Assembly (NCBI GenBank): GCA_025449905.1
Contig: JANWIN010000004.1
Location: 88,656 to 126,574, forward strand
Reading direction: 5' to 3'
Source: Candidatus Saccharimonadales bacterium
Lineage (GTDB): Bacteria > Patescibacteriota > Saccharimonadia > Saccharimonadales > JANWIN01
Length of the DNA stretch: 37,919 nt
Shown here in pieces: positions 1 to 8,458 of this stretch; within the stretch, counting starts at the first letter, position 1; each line of letters opens with the position of its first letter. A model generated the notes under the pieces. The model saw nothing but the letters and a program-made list of their open reading frames with translations, was not told the DNA's origin and ran no database searches. A program made the translations under genes and the position numbers.

Positions 1-865
1 TTCGCTCAGTGATGATCCTAAAAAACTGGGCACCAGAACTGAAACCAAGAATCTAAACTCCTTTAAGAGCGTGTTTGGTGCAGTCGAGCATGAAATTGCC
101 CGCCAAACCGAACTACTTCAAAAAGGCCAGAAAATCGTCCAGGAAACCCGTGGTTGGGACGAAGCCAAGCAAAAAACCATAAGTCAGCGTGGCAAGGAAG
201 AGGCTCACGACTATCGTTACTTCCCAGAACCGGATATCCCGCCGATTGAATTGGACGATGACTTTATAAACAAAATTGATAAGTCTATGCCCGTTCTGCC
301 TGTTGAGTGGCGCCGGCGCTTAAAATCACTGGGCTTGGATAAAAGTTTTACTGAAACATTAATTGAAGCTGAAGCCGAAGATGAAAAAGTTAGTTATTTG
401 GGATTAATTGAACAGAATTTAGAAGAGAAAGAGTTAGCTAAGTTTTTAGCCAAAATGTTTGTAAACGTTGAAATTCCGCTAAGGAGAGCTGATGAGACTA
501 GCGGACTAACTAAAGACGTTAGCCGAGCCGATATTTACTCAGGGATTTACGAACTACTTAAAGATAATAAGCTTAGCTCCACAGCCACTAAATCACTATT
601 AACAGAACTACTGAAAACTGGCGCGCAGCCCGAAAACCTAGAAAAGTATGCTGATGAGCAGGGCTACATCCAGGTCTCCAACGAAAAAGAAATAGAAAAG
701 ATTGTCGCAGAAGTAGTTAAAGAAAACACTGCTGCTGCCGAAGACGTACGTAGCGGTGAAGCTAAGGCCATCGGCTTCTTAGTTGGCCAAGTGATGAAAA
801 AATCACTCGGCAAGGCAAATCCCGAAATTGCCAAAAAACTTATTAAGCAACAACTTGGAGTATAA
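1..865 (+). CDS. gatB: Aspartyl/glutamyl-tRNA amidotransferase subunit B, 3' part
   Basis: GatB activates and amidates Glu-tRNA(Gln) or Asp-tRNA(Asn) as part of the GatCAB complex. The reading frame is open from base 2 with no start in the window, so the gene is cut by the window edge. The visible part begins inside the catalytic cradle (GTRTETKNLNSFKS, then VEHEIARQ, then RGWDEAK and HDYRYFPEPDIPP), all typical GatB strings. It continues into the C-terminal GatB/YqeY tail domain, ending with a helical, Lys-rich segment (VGQVMKKSLGKANPEIAKKL). A GTG at 71 is in frame but is internal, because homology continues upstream of it. The stop TAA at 863-865 is 8 bp before the next gene, suggesting one transcript. 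Family assignment is secure; the presence of gatC and gatA upstream is expected but not visible. Confidence 0.96.
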   Translation, partial: SLSDDPKKLGTRTETKNLNSFKSVFGAVEHEIARQTELLQKGQKIVQETRGWDEAKQKTISQRGKEEAHDYRYFPEPDIPPIELDDDFINKIDKSMPVLPVEWRRRLKSLGLDKSFTETLIEAEAEDEKVSYLGLIEQNLEEKELAKFLAKMFVNVEIPLRRADETSGLTKDVSRADIYSGIYELLKDNKLSSTATKSLLTELLKTGAQPENLEKYADEQGYIQVSNEKEIEKIVAEVVKENTAAAEDVRSGEAKAIGFLVGQVMKKSLGKANPEIAKKLIKQQLGV

Positions 866-873
866 TAAGCTAC

Positions 874-1128
874 ATGGATGATGCCGCCGAAGTCCTACTA
901 ATAATTGTTTCAGCTACTCTGTCTATATTTCTGATTGTAGCTATCATCGCCATAGTCAAAAGCATCAAGATACTAAATCATATCAAGAGTATCACCGAAA
1001 AAGCCGAACGGATTGCTGATAATGCCGAATCAGCCAGCGAATTTTTTAAAAATACGGCTGGGCCGGCAGCTATTGCAAAATTGATAGCTAATATCACCAG
1101 CGCGTTTAAAAAAGGGAAGGAGAAATAA
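874..1128 (+). CDS. Small membrane protein, YtxG/DUF948-like
   Basis: 84 residues. One strongly hydrophobic segment spans about residues 7-30, followed by an amphipathic helix with Ala-, Lys- and Glu-rich heptads (SITEKAERIADNAESASEFF). This resembles the short DUF948/YtxG proteins, which have an N-terminal anchor and a cytoplasmic helical rod. Placement directly before a YtxH-like gene matches the ytxG-ytxH arrangement known from Bacillus and supports the call. It starts 8 bp after gatB and ends 4 bp before the next gene. Function is unknown; an envelope stress role is only by analogy. The exact family is uncertain because the protein is short and low in complexity. Confidence 0.6.
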   Translation: MDDAAEVLLIIVSATLSIFLIVAIIAIVKSIKILNHIKSITEKAERIADNAESASEFFKNTAGPAAIAKLIANITSAFKKGKEK

Positions 1129-1132
1129 TTTC

Positions 1133-1555
1133 ATGAAAGGCAGCACTAAAAAATTTGCCATAGGGGCAGTAGTGGCGGGAATTGCAGGATATGTAACCGG
1201 GTTATTAACAGCACCCAAAAGTGGTAAGGAAACCAGAAAAGATATACACGACACTGCCGTTAAGGCAACCGCCGAAGCTAAGAAGCGGCTCAAACAAGCT
1301 AACGACGAGCTTCATAAAATGATTGAAAAAGCCAAGCGTGAAACCGCACATTTGCGCGGCACAGTCAAAGAACAGGCCGACAAATCACTGGCGGCTATCA
1401 TTGCGACTAAAAACAAGATACAAAATGTAATAAAAGAAGGCAGCAGCAGTGATAAGGAGCTAAAAAAAGCCCTCAAAGAAGCCAATGATGCTATGAATCA
1501 CTTAAAAAAATACATAAACCAATATGGAAAAGCCGCTAAAAACGCCAAAAACTAA
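1133..1555 (+). CDS. YtxH-like envelope protein
   Basis: 140 residues. The N-terminus (KKFAIGAVVAGIAGYVTGLLTAPKSG) is the hallmark of the YtxH family: a Gly/Ala-rich transmembrane or membrane-associated hairpin followed by the L-x-A-P-x-S-G-x-x-x-R motif. The rest is a long Lys/Ala/Glu-rich helix likely to form a coiled coil. A strong Shine-Dalgarno (AAGGAG around 1117-1122) precedes the ATG, although it lies inside the end of the upstream gene, as expected in an operon. Family members in Firmicutes are stress-induced and of unknown biochemical role. The 3' end overlaps the next gene by 32 bp in another frame. Confidence 0.75.
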   Translation: MKGSTKKFAIGAVVAGIAGYVTGLLTAPKSGKETRKDIHDTAVKATAEAKKRLKQANDELHKMIEKAKRETAHLRGTVKEQADKSLAAIIATKNKIQNVIKEGSSSDKELKKALKEANDAMNHLKKYINQYGKAAKNAKN

Positions 1556-1784
1556 ACAGGACTACGAAAAGCTCGGTAAGGCTGTTGATGCTATGCTCAA
1601 CAGCGATTATTTAAAACGCCGCGAAGCTTTTAAGAACCGTTTTTTAATGGGTATTGTCGGTGGTATCGGCGGAGTTATTGGCGCCACGATTGCCTTAGCC
1701 TTATTACTATGGCTCTTGTCCCTGTTTGACACTTTGCCATTCGTTGAGAATATACGCCAGGCCATAGAACACACTAAGACCTAA
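1524..1784 (+). CDS. Small membrane protein, DUF5665-like
   Basis: 86 residues. A charged N-terminal segment (QDYEKLGKAVDAMLNSDYLKRREAF) is followed by a Gly-rich long hydrophobic stretch (about residues 43-68, MGIVGGIGGVIGATIALALL), then a short tail. This architecture fits the DUF5665 family, which often accompanies YtxH-like genes. The ATG at 1524 lies within the last codons of the upstream gene. The reading frame is real because the hydrophobic segment and charge pattern are coherent and the block is packed as an operon. The first dozen residues could be replaced by a later start, since no clear Shine-Dalgarno decides it. Function is unknown. Confidence 0.65.
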   Translation: MEKPLKTPKTKQDYEKLGKAVDAMLNSDYLKRREAFKNRFLMGIVGGIGGVIGATIALALLLWLLSLFDTLPFVENIRQAIEHTKT

Positions 1785-1823
1785 ATAGTCTTTTACCTCA
1801 GCTTCGGCTAAAATTATTATTAC

Positions 1824-4800
1824 ATGAGTCCCACTTCTAGGGTGCAAAATTTGCAGCCAAAAGATTTTGTGCACCTGCACAACCATACCCAATATAGTTT
1901 GCTAGATGGTCTGACAAAAGTTCCGCAACTTATTGAAGCGGTCAAAGATTTGGGTATGAAGGCCATCGCTATAACTGACCATGGCACCATGAGTGGCGTT
2001 ATTGAATTTTATAAAGCTGCTAAGCCCCAGGGCATTAATCCGATAATTGGCATCGAAACTTATGTGTCAAGGCGTCGCTACACCGATAAGGACCCAGAGA
2101 AGGACAAGAATCCTTTTCACTTGACACTTCTGGCCATGAACAACACCGGTTATAAGAACCTAATGAAGCTAAGCAGCATCGCAAATTTGGATGGTTTTTA
2201 CTATCGGCCCAGAATTGATCACGACTTGCTGGAAAAATATAACGAAGGATTGATTGTTTTATCTGGCTGTATAGGTGGTGAGATTGGCGATGCCCTGCGC
2301 CAGGGTTTACACAAACAAGCTGCCGCCATTGCCAAGTGGTATAAAGGGGTGTTTGGTGATCGTTATTATCTGGAAATTCAAGATCACGGCCATAAAGCTC
2401 ACCCCACCAGCTGGCCGGAGCAAGTAGAAGTTACTCGGCAAACTTTAAAGATTGCGAAAGATTTGAATATCCCTTGTGTATTGACGTGCGACGCTCATTA
2501 CCTAAAACACGGCGATCAAGACGCACATGAAATATTGCTATGCGTCCAAACCGGCTCATTTCTGTCTGACCAAAATCGGATGAGTTTAAAAAATCTAGAA
2601 TTACACGTGACAGACCCAAAGGAACTGATAAAGCGTTGGGGCAAATCCCACCCCGATTTAATTACCAACACCAAGAAAATTGCTGACCGTTGTGATGTTG
2701 ATATTGCGCTCGGTAAAATTTTAATTCCTAAATTTCCTTTGCCCGGGAACGAGACCGAAAAATCATATTTGGAAAAGTTGGTTTACCAAGGTTTGGCCTG
2801 GCGCTATGGCGGCCAAAACAGGGATAAAGCCTCAAAATTATCCCTGGCAGCAGCAAAAAAGACTCTCAAAAAAGAGATATTAAATCGGGCAGCCTACGAA
2901 CTTGGAGTGATTGAGCAGATGAAGTTCAGCGGCTACTTCTTAATAATTGCTGACTTTGTAAACTGGGCTAAGGACCAAGGCATTGTTTTCGGGCCAGGCC
3001 GCGGTTCGGCCGCCGGCTCCATAATCTCTTATGCGCTTCGCATTACTGAGCTTGACCCACTGGAGTATGATTTACTGTTTGAGCGCTTTTTAAACCCAGA
3101 CCGCATAAGCATGCCAGACATTGACATCGACATCCAAGACTCTAGGCGCGACGAAGTAATCCAATATTGTATCGATAAATACGGAACTGACCGAGTGGCC
3201 AATATTGTGACTTTTGGACGAATGGCGGCGCGTAATGCCGTGCGCGATGTCGCCCGCGTTCTACAAGTACCTTACGGCGACGCCGATCGGATTGCCAAAA
3301 TGATTCCGCCGCCGATTCAAGGGCGTCATATTCCTCTGAAAGACTCACTAGAAAAGGACCAAGGCTTAAAAAATGAGTATAAAACTAATGAACAGTCATC
3401 ACGGGTTTTTGACTTGGCCATTCAGCTTGAAGGCACTATTCGCTCACATGGTGTCCATGCCGCAGGAGTGGTGATTGCACCAGACAATATTGTCAATTAT
3501 GTACCACTGGAGATGGCTCAAAAAGGCGTAGTGGCGACTCAATACGCCATGGGGCCAATTGAAGATTTAGGACTTCTAAAAATCGACTTTTTGGGGCTAT
3601 CTAACCTAACAATTATTAAAAATACGCTTAGAATTGTCCGCAAAGTTTACGGCAAATCTATTGATATTGCCAAGATTCCGATGGATGATAGTGAGACCTT
3701 TGAGCTTTTAGCTCGAGGCGACACCACCGGGGTCTTCCAGCTGGAATCCTCCGGCATGAAGCGTTATTTAAAAGAGCTCAAGCCGACCGCCTTTGATGAC
3801 ATTATTGCCATGGTGGCTCTCTACCGGCCCGGCCCGATGCAATGGATAGAGGACTTTATTGCCCGCAAATATGGTAAGCGCAAAATTGAATATATCCATG
3901 CTTCAATGGAACCATCACTGACTACCACTTATGGGGTGATTGTCTATCAGGAGCAGGTTATGCAGATTTCAAAGGATATGTGCGGCTTTAGCGGCGGCCA
4001 GGCTGACACACTTAGAAAGGCCATTGGTAAGAAAAAGCCTGAAGAACTAGCCAAGCTAAAGACTGACTTTATTGAAGGCGCTATTAAAACTGTTGATGCT
4101 CAGCGGCCGGCCATGGAAAAGTTTTGGTCGCAGCTAGAAGCCTTTGCAGCTTACTGTTTTCCCAAGTCACACGCGGCTTGTTACGGCCTGATTGCCTACC
4201 AAACAGCCTATTTAAAGGCTCATTACCCTGAAGCCTTTATGGCCGCCTTAATGACCAGCGACTTTGATAATACCGATCGTCTGTCGATTGAAATTAATGA
4301 ATGCAAACATATGGGTATTGAAGTCCTGCCGCCGGATGTTAACGAGTCATTTGTGGAATTCGCTGTGGTACCAAAGAAAAAACAAATCCGCTACGCGCTG
4401 CCAGCTGTTAAAAATGTCGGCACGGCTGCGGTCGAGGAAATAATCCGAGTCCGCGAAGAGCTTGGCAGATTTGATCGCCTGGAGGACTTCTTTAGCACAG
4501 TCAGTCCGAGAGTTGTAAACCGTAAAAGTATCGAGAGCTTAATTAAAGCTGGCGCTTTTGATAGTTTTGAAGAGCGTAGCAAGCTGCTGGCCAACATTGA
4601 CGTTTTGCTAGCTTATTCCAGCAACTCGCAAAAGAGGCGGCTCAGCGGCCAAACTGACTTATTCGGTGATGAAGTTAGCAGTTTGTCATCATCAAAAATC
4701 ACTTTAGAGGAAGCCGACGGAGAAATTGGGCTTAATGAACATATGCAATGGGAGCGAGAGCTACTGGGCTTATACCTGTCACAACATCCCTTAGAGAATC

Positions 4801-5396
4801 ACAAAGATAGGCTTGCCAAAATCGCTACGCCAATCAAAAGCCTGGAAACTGAGCATCATGGCCGGGGTGTGACGGTTGGTGGGCTAATTACTGACGTTCG
4901 GCCAATTGTCACCAAAAACGGCCAAAAAATGGCTTTTGTACGTATCGCTGATGAACAGGGCGAAATAGAAATTATTCTGTTCCCGAAGCTTTATCAAAAA
5001 AATGAAGAGCTGTGGCAAAACGATCGGGTTTTACTCGTAAAAGGCAAAGTCACATCTCGCGATAGAGCAGGCAATTCAACCGGTGAAATTAAAATCCTAG
5101 CTGACAGCGGCCATGACTTGGCCACTTATGACGATTCCGCCCAGCCATCGCCGCCGCCTCTACGTCCGGAAAATGAGCGAGTCTATATCCGCTTAGCCAA
5201 CAGCGAAGACCAAGACAAGCTGTTGTCGCTCAAACAAACTATTGACCAATATCAAGGTGATACCGAGGTGGTGCTGGTAATTGGCGAAAATGGTAGTGCC
5301 CAGATTATAAAACTGCCTATAAAAATGGAGCGTGACGAACAAGCTTTATCTGATTTGGCTAATCTAGTTGGCAAGGAAAATGTAAAAGTTAAGTAA
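1824..5396 (+). CDS. dnaE: DNA polymerase III subunit alpha
   Basis: Replicative polymerase, 1190 residues, normal DnaE length. Domains in order: N-terminal PHP domain (about 15-230), palm with catalytic carboxylates (PDIDIDI, D434 and D436; third Asp D588 in KIDFLGL), fingers, helix-hairpin-helix region, a clamp-binding peptide QTDLF at 943-947, and an OB fold near 1010-1080 (VTVGGLITDVRPIV). All nine PHP metal ligands of active family members appear present: H19, H21, D28, H53, E78, H99, C149, D223 and H225. An intrinsic 3'-5' proofreading exonuclease is therefore plausible, as in mycobacterial DnaE1. A -10-like TAAAAT lies 9 nt before the ATG with no Shine-Dalgarno. The 3' end overlaps the convergent gene by 8 bp. 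Confidence 0.97.
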   Translation: MSPTSRVQNLQPKDFVHLHNHTQYSLLDGLTKVPQLIEAVKDLGMKAIAITDHGTMSGVIEFYKAAKPQGINPIIGIETYVSRRRYTDKDPEKDKNPFHLTLLAMNNTGYKNLMKLSSIANLDGFYYRPRIDHDLLEKYNEGLIVLSGCIGGEIGDALRQGLHKQAAAIAKWYKGVFGDRYYLEIQDHGHKAHPTSWPEQVEVTRQTLKIAKDLNIPCVLTCDAHYLKHGDQDAHEILLCVQTGSFLSDQNRMSLKNLELHVTDPKELIKRWGKSHPDLITNTKKIADRCDVDIALGKILIPKFPLPGNETEKSYLEKLVYQGLAWRYGGQNRDKASKLSLAAAKKTLKKEILNRAAYELGVIEQMKFSGYFLIIADFVNWAKDQGIVFGPGRGSAAGSIISYALRITELDPLEYDLLFERFLNPDRISMPDIDIDIQDSRRDEVIQYCIDKYGTDRVANIVTFGRMAARNAVRDVARVLQVPYGDADRIAKMIPPPIQGRHIPLKDSLEKDQGLKNEYKTNEQSSRVFDLAIQLEGTIRSHGVHAAGVVIAPDNIVNYVPLEMAQKGVVATQYAMGPIEDLGLLKIDFLGLSNLTIIKNTLRIVRKVYGKSIDIAKIPMDDSETFELLARGDTTGVFQLESSGMKRYLKELKPTAFDDIIAMVALYRPGPMQWIEDFIARKYGKRKIEYIHASMEPSLTTTYGVIVYQEQVMQISKDMCGFSGGQADTLRKAIGKKKPEELAKLKTDFIEGAIKTVDAQRPAMEKFWSQLEAFAAYCFPKSHAACYGLIAYQTAYLKAHYPEAFMAALMTSDFDNTDRLSIEINECKHMGIEVLPPDVNESFVEFAVVPKKKQIRYALPAVKNVGTAAVEEIIRVREELGRFDRLEDFFSTVSPRVVNRKSIESLIKAGAFDSFEERSKLLANIDVLLAYSSNSQKRRLSGQTDLFGDEVSSLSSSKITLEEADGEIGLNEHMQWERELLGLYLSQHPLENHKDRLAKIATPIKSLETEHHGRGVTVGGLITDVRPIVTKNGQKMAFVRIADEQGEIEIILFPKLYQKNEELWQNDRVLLVKGKVTSRDRAGNSTGEIKILADSGHDLATYDDSAQPSPPPLRPENERVYIRLANSEDQDKLLSLKQTIDQYQGDTEVVLVIGENGSAQIIKLPIKMERDEQALSDLANLVGKENVKVK

Positions 5397-6288
5397 TAAA
5401 GCCACTGGCGCGGGTTAGCACAACGCCAATAATAATTACAGCCGCAAAAATAATATCGAGCTTAGGATTACGAACTATAAACTTCTCTCCGCGCTTAACA
5501 GTCCTTCTAATAGCTACACCATGTTTGATAAATAAAATTGCCAGACAAATGCCTACCGTTGCCCCAATGAACGACGCCGCCCAAGGCGCGTTGCCGCGGG
5601 CAAACAAAGCAATCTTTGGCACGCTTACGCTTGCCGGCTCTTTTAGCAGAGAATTAGTTGAATTAATAGCAGAGTTATTAGTGGTTGCAGCGGCAACGGC
5701 ATTCTTACCGGGCTGACCGTACATGGCTACGACAACCGTCTCCGGACCGTTATGTACGTAGTCATTGGAGTGGGCGACGCCAAAACCAACCTCGCTATAA
5801 GCTGAATCTAATATGTTTGCTCGGTGCGAGGGGCTATTCATCCAGCCGTAAACGGCATCAGCTGCGCTATTAAAGCCATAAGCCAAGTTCTCGCCAGCCT
5901 TTTGAAATTTATACCCGGCCTTGGTAATAAATACCCATGGGCTTTTACCGTCCGGCGTTATATGTGCCCAGTAATTACGCTTGACCATATCCTTGGCTTT
6001 GTCCTGAGCAGCTTCGGTTAAGCGAAAATTAATGCCCAGAGCCGCTTCATTATGGTTTTTGCGCTCGGTGTTAGTTTGAGTCAGCAGAGTGTCTTGATTG
6101 ATAACCGTTGAATATGATAGTACGCTCGTGGTTTGGTTGTGTTTATAAAAGACAAAAAAGCCGATAACTGCTAAAAATACTAGCAAAAAAGGCAGATATG
6201 GATGATAAACATTCAAAAAAGGCTTATTGCGAGTTTGGTGATGACCATGCCGTTTTGTGTTGTGTTTGTAATGCCTTTGATCGGCCAT
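5389..6288 (-). CDS. Membrane-anchored CAP/SCP-domain (YkwD-like) protein
   Basis: 299 residues. A His/Lys-rich cytoplasmic N-terminus (residues 1-30) leads into a transmembrane helix (about 31-48, FLLVFLAVIGFFVFY). An extracellular CAP domain follows (about 70-195), with family strings YWAHITPDG, GENLAYG, WMNSPSHRANIL and VGFGVA. After a Ser/Thr/Asn-rich linker there are two more hydrophobic helices near the C-terminus (about 235-255 and 278-296). CAP domains in bacteria are surface or secreted proteins whose biochemical role is mostly unknown. Tethering by both ends is unusual, as most have a single anchor. A TATAAT (6299-6304, minus strand) sits 10 nt before the start codon, inside the end of the upstream methyltransferase gene. 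Confidence 0.85.
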   Translation of the reverse strand: MADQRHYKHNTKRHGHHQTRNKPFLNVYHPYLPFLLVFLAVIGFFVFYKHNQTTSVLSYSTVINQDTLLTQTNTERKNHNEAALGINFRLTEAAQDKAKDMVKRNYWAHITPDGKSPWVFITKAGYKFQKAGENLAYGFNSAADAVYGWMNSPSHRANILDSAYSEVGFGVAHSNDYVHNGPETVVVAMYGQPGKNAVAAATTNNSAINSTNSLLKEPASVSVPKIALFARGNAPWAASFIGATVGICLAILFIKHGVAIRRTVKRGEKFIVRNPKLDIIFAAVIIIGVVLTRASGFIT

Positions 6289-6295
6289 AGGTATC

Positions 6296-6790
6296 TTAAT
6301 TATACCTCAAAACATATAACGCGATAGCCGCGGCAATTGTCACATTTAGCGACTCTTTTTTACCAAGCATCGGGATTTGCAATGCGCCGTCGCAAAGACT
6401 TATGACTTCGGCTTCTAGCCCTTCTACCTCTCGACCGACAATTATGGCAATTTTCTGCGGTGATTGAAATTTATTAAGAGCTGTAGCCGTTTTGGTTTGT
6501 TCCAAAGCAAAAACTCTATAACCTTGGGTTTTAATTAACTCAATTATTGATTCAATTTTCGGGCTTTGACTCCAATTAACAGACTTTTCTGCTCCCAGAG
6601 CAGTTTTAGCAATTTGTCGATCTATTTTCCTGGCTAAGTGTGGCAGACGGCTATCACCCTCTTTAAGTGGATAGGGCGTATAACCGGTCAAATAGAGCTC
6701 ATCAATACCCAGCCCGTCAGCCGTTCTAAGCAGCGAGCCAACATTGTGGGTGCTCCGCAGGTTATGGGCAATGATGGCAATCTTTTTCAT
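6296..6790 (-). CDS. SpoU-family RNA 2'-O-methyltransferase
   Basis: 164 residues from the chosen ATG at 6790. This is a SPOUT-fold SAM-dependent methyltransferase. The three SpoU motifs are visible: NLRSTHNVGSLLRTADG (motif 1), IIVGREVEGL (motif 2) and IPMLGKKESLNVTIAAAIALY (motif 3). There is no separate N-terminal substrate-binding domain, so it resembles the small TrmL/TrmH-like enzymes. Target (tRNA or rRNA ribose) cannot be told from sequence. The frame is open 32 codons further upstream, but those codons have no family similarity and would overlap the divergent promoter. The ATG at 6790 has a TATAGT hexamer 7 nt upstream, which fits a leaderless start. Confidence 0.9.
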   Translation of the reverse strand: MKKIAIIAHNLRSTHNVGSLLRTADGLGIDELYLTGYTPYPLKEGDSRLPHLARKIDRQIAKTALGAEKSVNWSQSPKIESIIELIKTQGYRVFALEQTKTATALNKFQSPQKIAIIVGREVEGLEAEVISLCDGALQIPMLGKKESLNVTIAAAIALYVLRYN

Positions 6791-6853
6791 AAAATTAACT
6801 ATACGGTATTTGTAGGTCGCAACAGAGTGCTTATGGTTTATACTTATTGATAT
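6791..6853. promoter_or_regulatory. Divergent promoter region of the SpoU gene and the pilB-like gene
   Basis: A 63-bp intergenic space serves two genes transcribed outward. The left gene has TATAGT (minus strand, 6798-6803) 7 nt before its ATG. The right gene has TATACT (6839-6844) 9 nt before its ATG. Neither has a good -35 at 17 nt and neither has a Shine-Dalgarno, so both mRNAs are predicted leaderless or nearly so. Confidence 0.6.
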
Positions 6854-8458
6854 ATGTCTCAGGACGCCAGACTTGACGAAGAACAATCTACGAGTCGTCG
6901 TGCCCGTATTTTGGGTATGAATTATTTTGATACCTCGGTGGCTGGCGAAAAACCATTATTTAAGGATGTTATGCCAAATTCGGAACTCTACAAACTTCGG
7001 CTTATCCCGCTGCGCGCCGATGCCCACCATGTAAACTTTGGCGTAACTACCACCACTTCGCAGCAGACTATGTCCGGCTTGCGGCAACGTTATCAAGACC
7101 AGCAAATTACTTTTTCATTAATTTCCGACACGGGCTTCAAAGAGTATATGAAGCTTTATGACCCGCCAAAACAGGTGGTTTATCAGGATATAGAGCTAAC
7201 CACGGCCGGCACTGATGAGTTGATTAAGCAAGTCTCAGCTACGCTTGAACAAGTTCGAGCCGATGATATGTTGGGCTACTTAGTTCAGCAGGCTCATAAA
7301 CTTGTAGCTTCCGACATTCACTTGGAGAACCAAACCCATCAAGCACGGATACGCTTTCGTATTGACGGCGTTCTGCATCCAGTAGCTGTAATTAGCCCGG
7401 AAAAATGCCGAATATTAATTTCGGCCATTGCCAGCGCCGCCAATGTCTCAACCGCCGCCAATGAAGCCCAGCAGGGCCACATTGCCCAACATGTAAAAAT
7501 GGCCGATGGCGCCGAAGTTGATATCAACCTGCGCGTCGAAACGGTGCCGGCTATTAACGGCATGGACATTGTTATGCGACTATTTAACCTGCGCCAGGAT
7601 ATGTATAACCTCGATAAACTGGGATTGTCACAAAAAGAACGGGCGGTGCTGGACGAAATTATCAAAAAACCAACCGGGCTGGTTTTGGCAGTCGGTCCGA
7701 CCGGCTCCGGTAAAACTACCACACTATATTCAATTTTAAATTCGCTTAATAGCCCGGAACGCAAAATTATCACTATTGAAGACCCGGTGGAGTATCAATT
7801 TGAAGGCATTACTCAGATATCTATTACTACTAAGGGTGGCGAAGAATCCCACTTTGCCGACAAGTTGCGAGCAGTGCTGCGATTAGACCCAGACATTGTC
7901 ATGATTGGCGAGATCCGCGACATGGATACTGCCAAAACAGCCTTGCAGGCGGCGCTAACAGGCCATTTGGTGCTGTCGACCTTCCATGCTGGCTCGGCTT
8001 CGGCGGCTTTAACGCGTATGATGGACGTAATTGGCGAGAATCCGTTGTTCGTTTCGGCCATCCGGCTGGTTATGGCTCAGAGGTTGGTTCGCAAGTTAGA
8101 CGATAATTCCAAGCAGGCTTATGAACCGGACCAAGTTGCCCTGGATCATATCCAAAAAGTAATAGCTACTTTACCCGAAGGTATTGAGAGGCCGAGTTTA
8201 GAAGGCCTAAAACTTTATAAACCAGGTAAGACTGCTGACAACCCTTATGGCTACCGCGGCCAAGTGGCTTTACGCGAGCAATTCACCATGAACCCTGAAA
8301 TTACTAAGCTATTACAGGGTCAAGGTAGTAAACTATCAACCGAGCAACTAGAAGAAGCCGCCATCAAAGCCGGCATGACGACAATGTTACAAGACGGCAT
8401 ACTAAAGACGATCGCCGGCCAAACGACCTTGGAAGAGGTCTACCGCGTAATCGGTTAG
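6854..8458 (+). CDS. pilB: Type IV pilus / type II secretion assembly ATPase, PilB/GspE family
   Basis: 534 residues, the usual PilB/GspE range. It powers pilus polymerisation as a cytoplasmic hexamer docked on the inner-membrane platform protein. The N-terminal MshEN-like region is divergent. The core shows SDIHLE (about 153), Walker A GPTGSGKT (281-288), Asp box IITIEDPVEY (305-314), Walker B DIVMIGEIRD (347-356) and His box GHLVLSTFHA (370-379). The tetracysteine zinc motif that normally follows QRLVR is absent: the segment reads QRLVRKLDDNSKQAYEPD, and the only Cys I see is near residue 185. No other pilus gene is adjacent. The 3' end overlaps the convergent transporter gene by 4 bp. Confidence 0.93.
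   Translation: MSQDARLDEEQSTSRRARILGMNYFDTSVAGEKPLFKDVMPNSELYKLRLIPLRADAHHVNFGVTTTTSQQTMSGLRQRYQDQQITFSLISDTGFKEYMKLYDPPKQVVYQDIELTTAGTDELIKQVSATLEQVRADDMLGYLVQQAHKLVASDIHLENQTHQARIRFRIDGVLHPVAVISPEKCRILISAIASAANVSTAANEAQQGHIAQHVKMADGAEVDINLRVETVPAINGMDIVMRLFNLRQDMYNLDKLGLSQKERAVLDEIIKKPTGLVLAVGPTGSGKTTTLYSILNSLNSPERKIITIEDPVEYQFEGITQISITTKGGEESHFADKLRAVLRLDPDIVMIGEIRDMDTAKTALQAALTGHLVLSTFHAGSASAALTRMMDVIGENPLFVSAIRLVMAQRLVRKLDDNSKQAYEPDQVALDHIQKVIATLPEGIERPSLEGLKLYKPGKTADNPYGYRGQVALREQFTMNPEITKLLQGQGSKLSTEQLEEAAIKAGMTTMLQDGILKTIAGQTTLEEVYRVIG

Noticed and set aside
6791-6886. Longer SpoU methyltransferase starting at 6886
   Set aside because: It would run through the divergent promoter and into the pilB-like gene; similarity starts at the internal ATG.
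7339-7773. Minus-strand ORF of 144 codons within pilB
   Set aside because: Antisense to conserved ATPase motifs, Ser/Arg-rich composition typical of a shadow frame.
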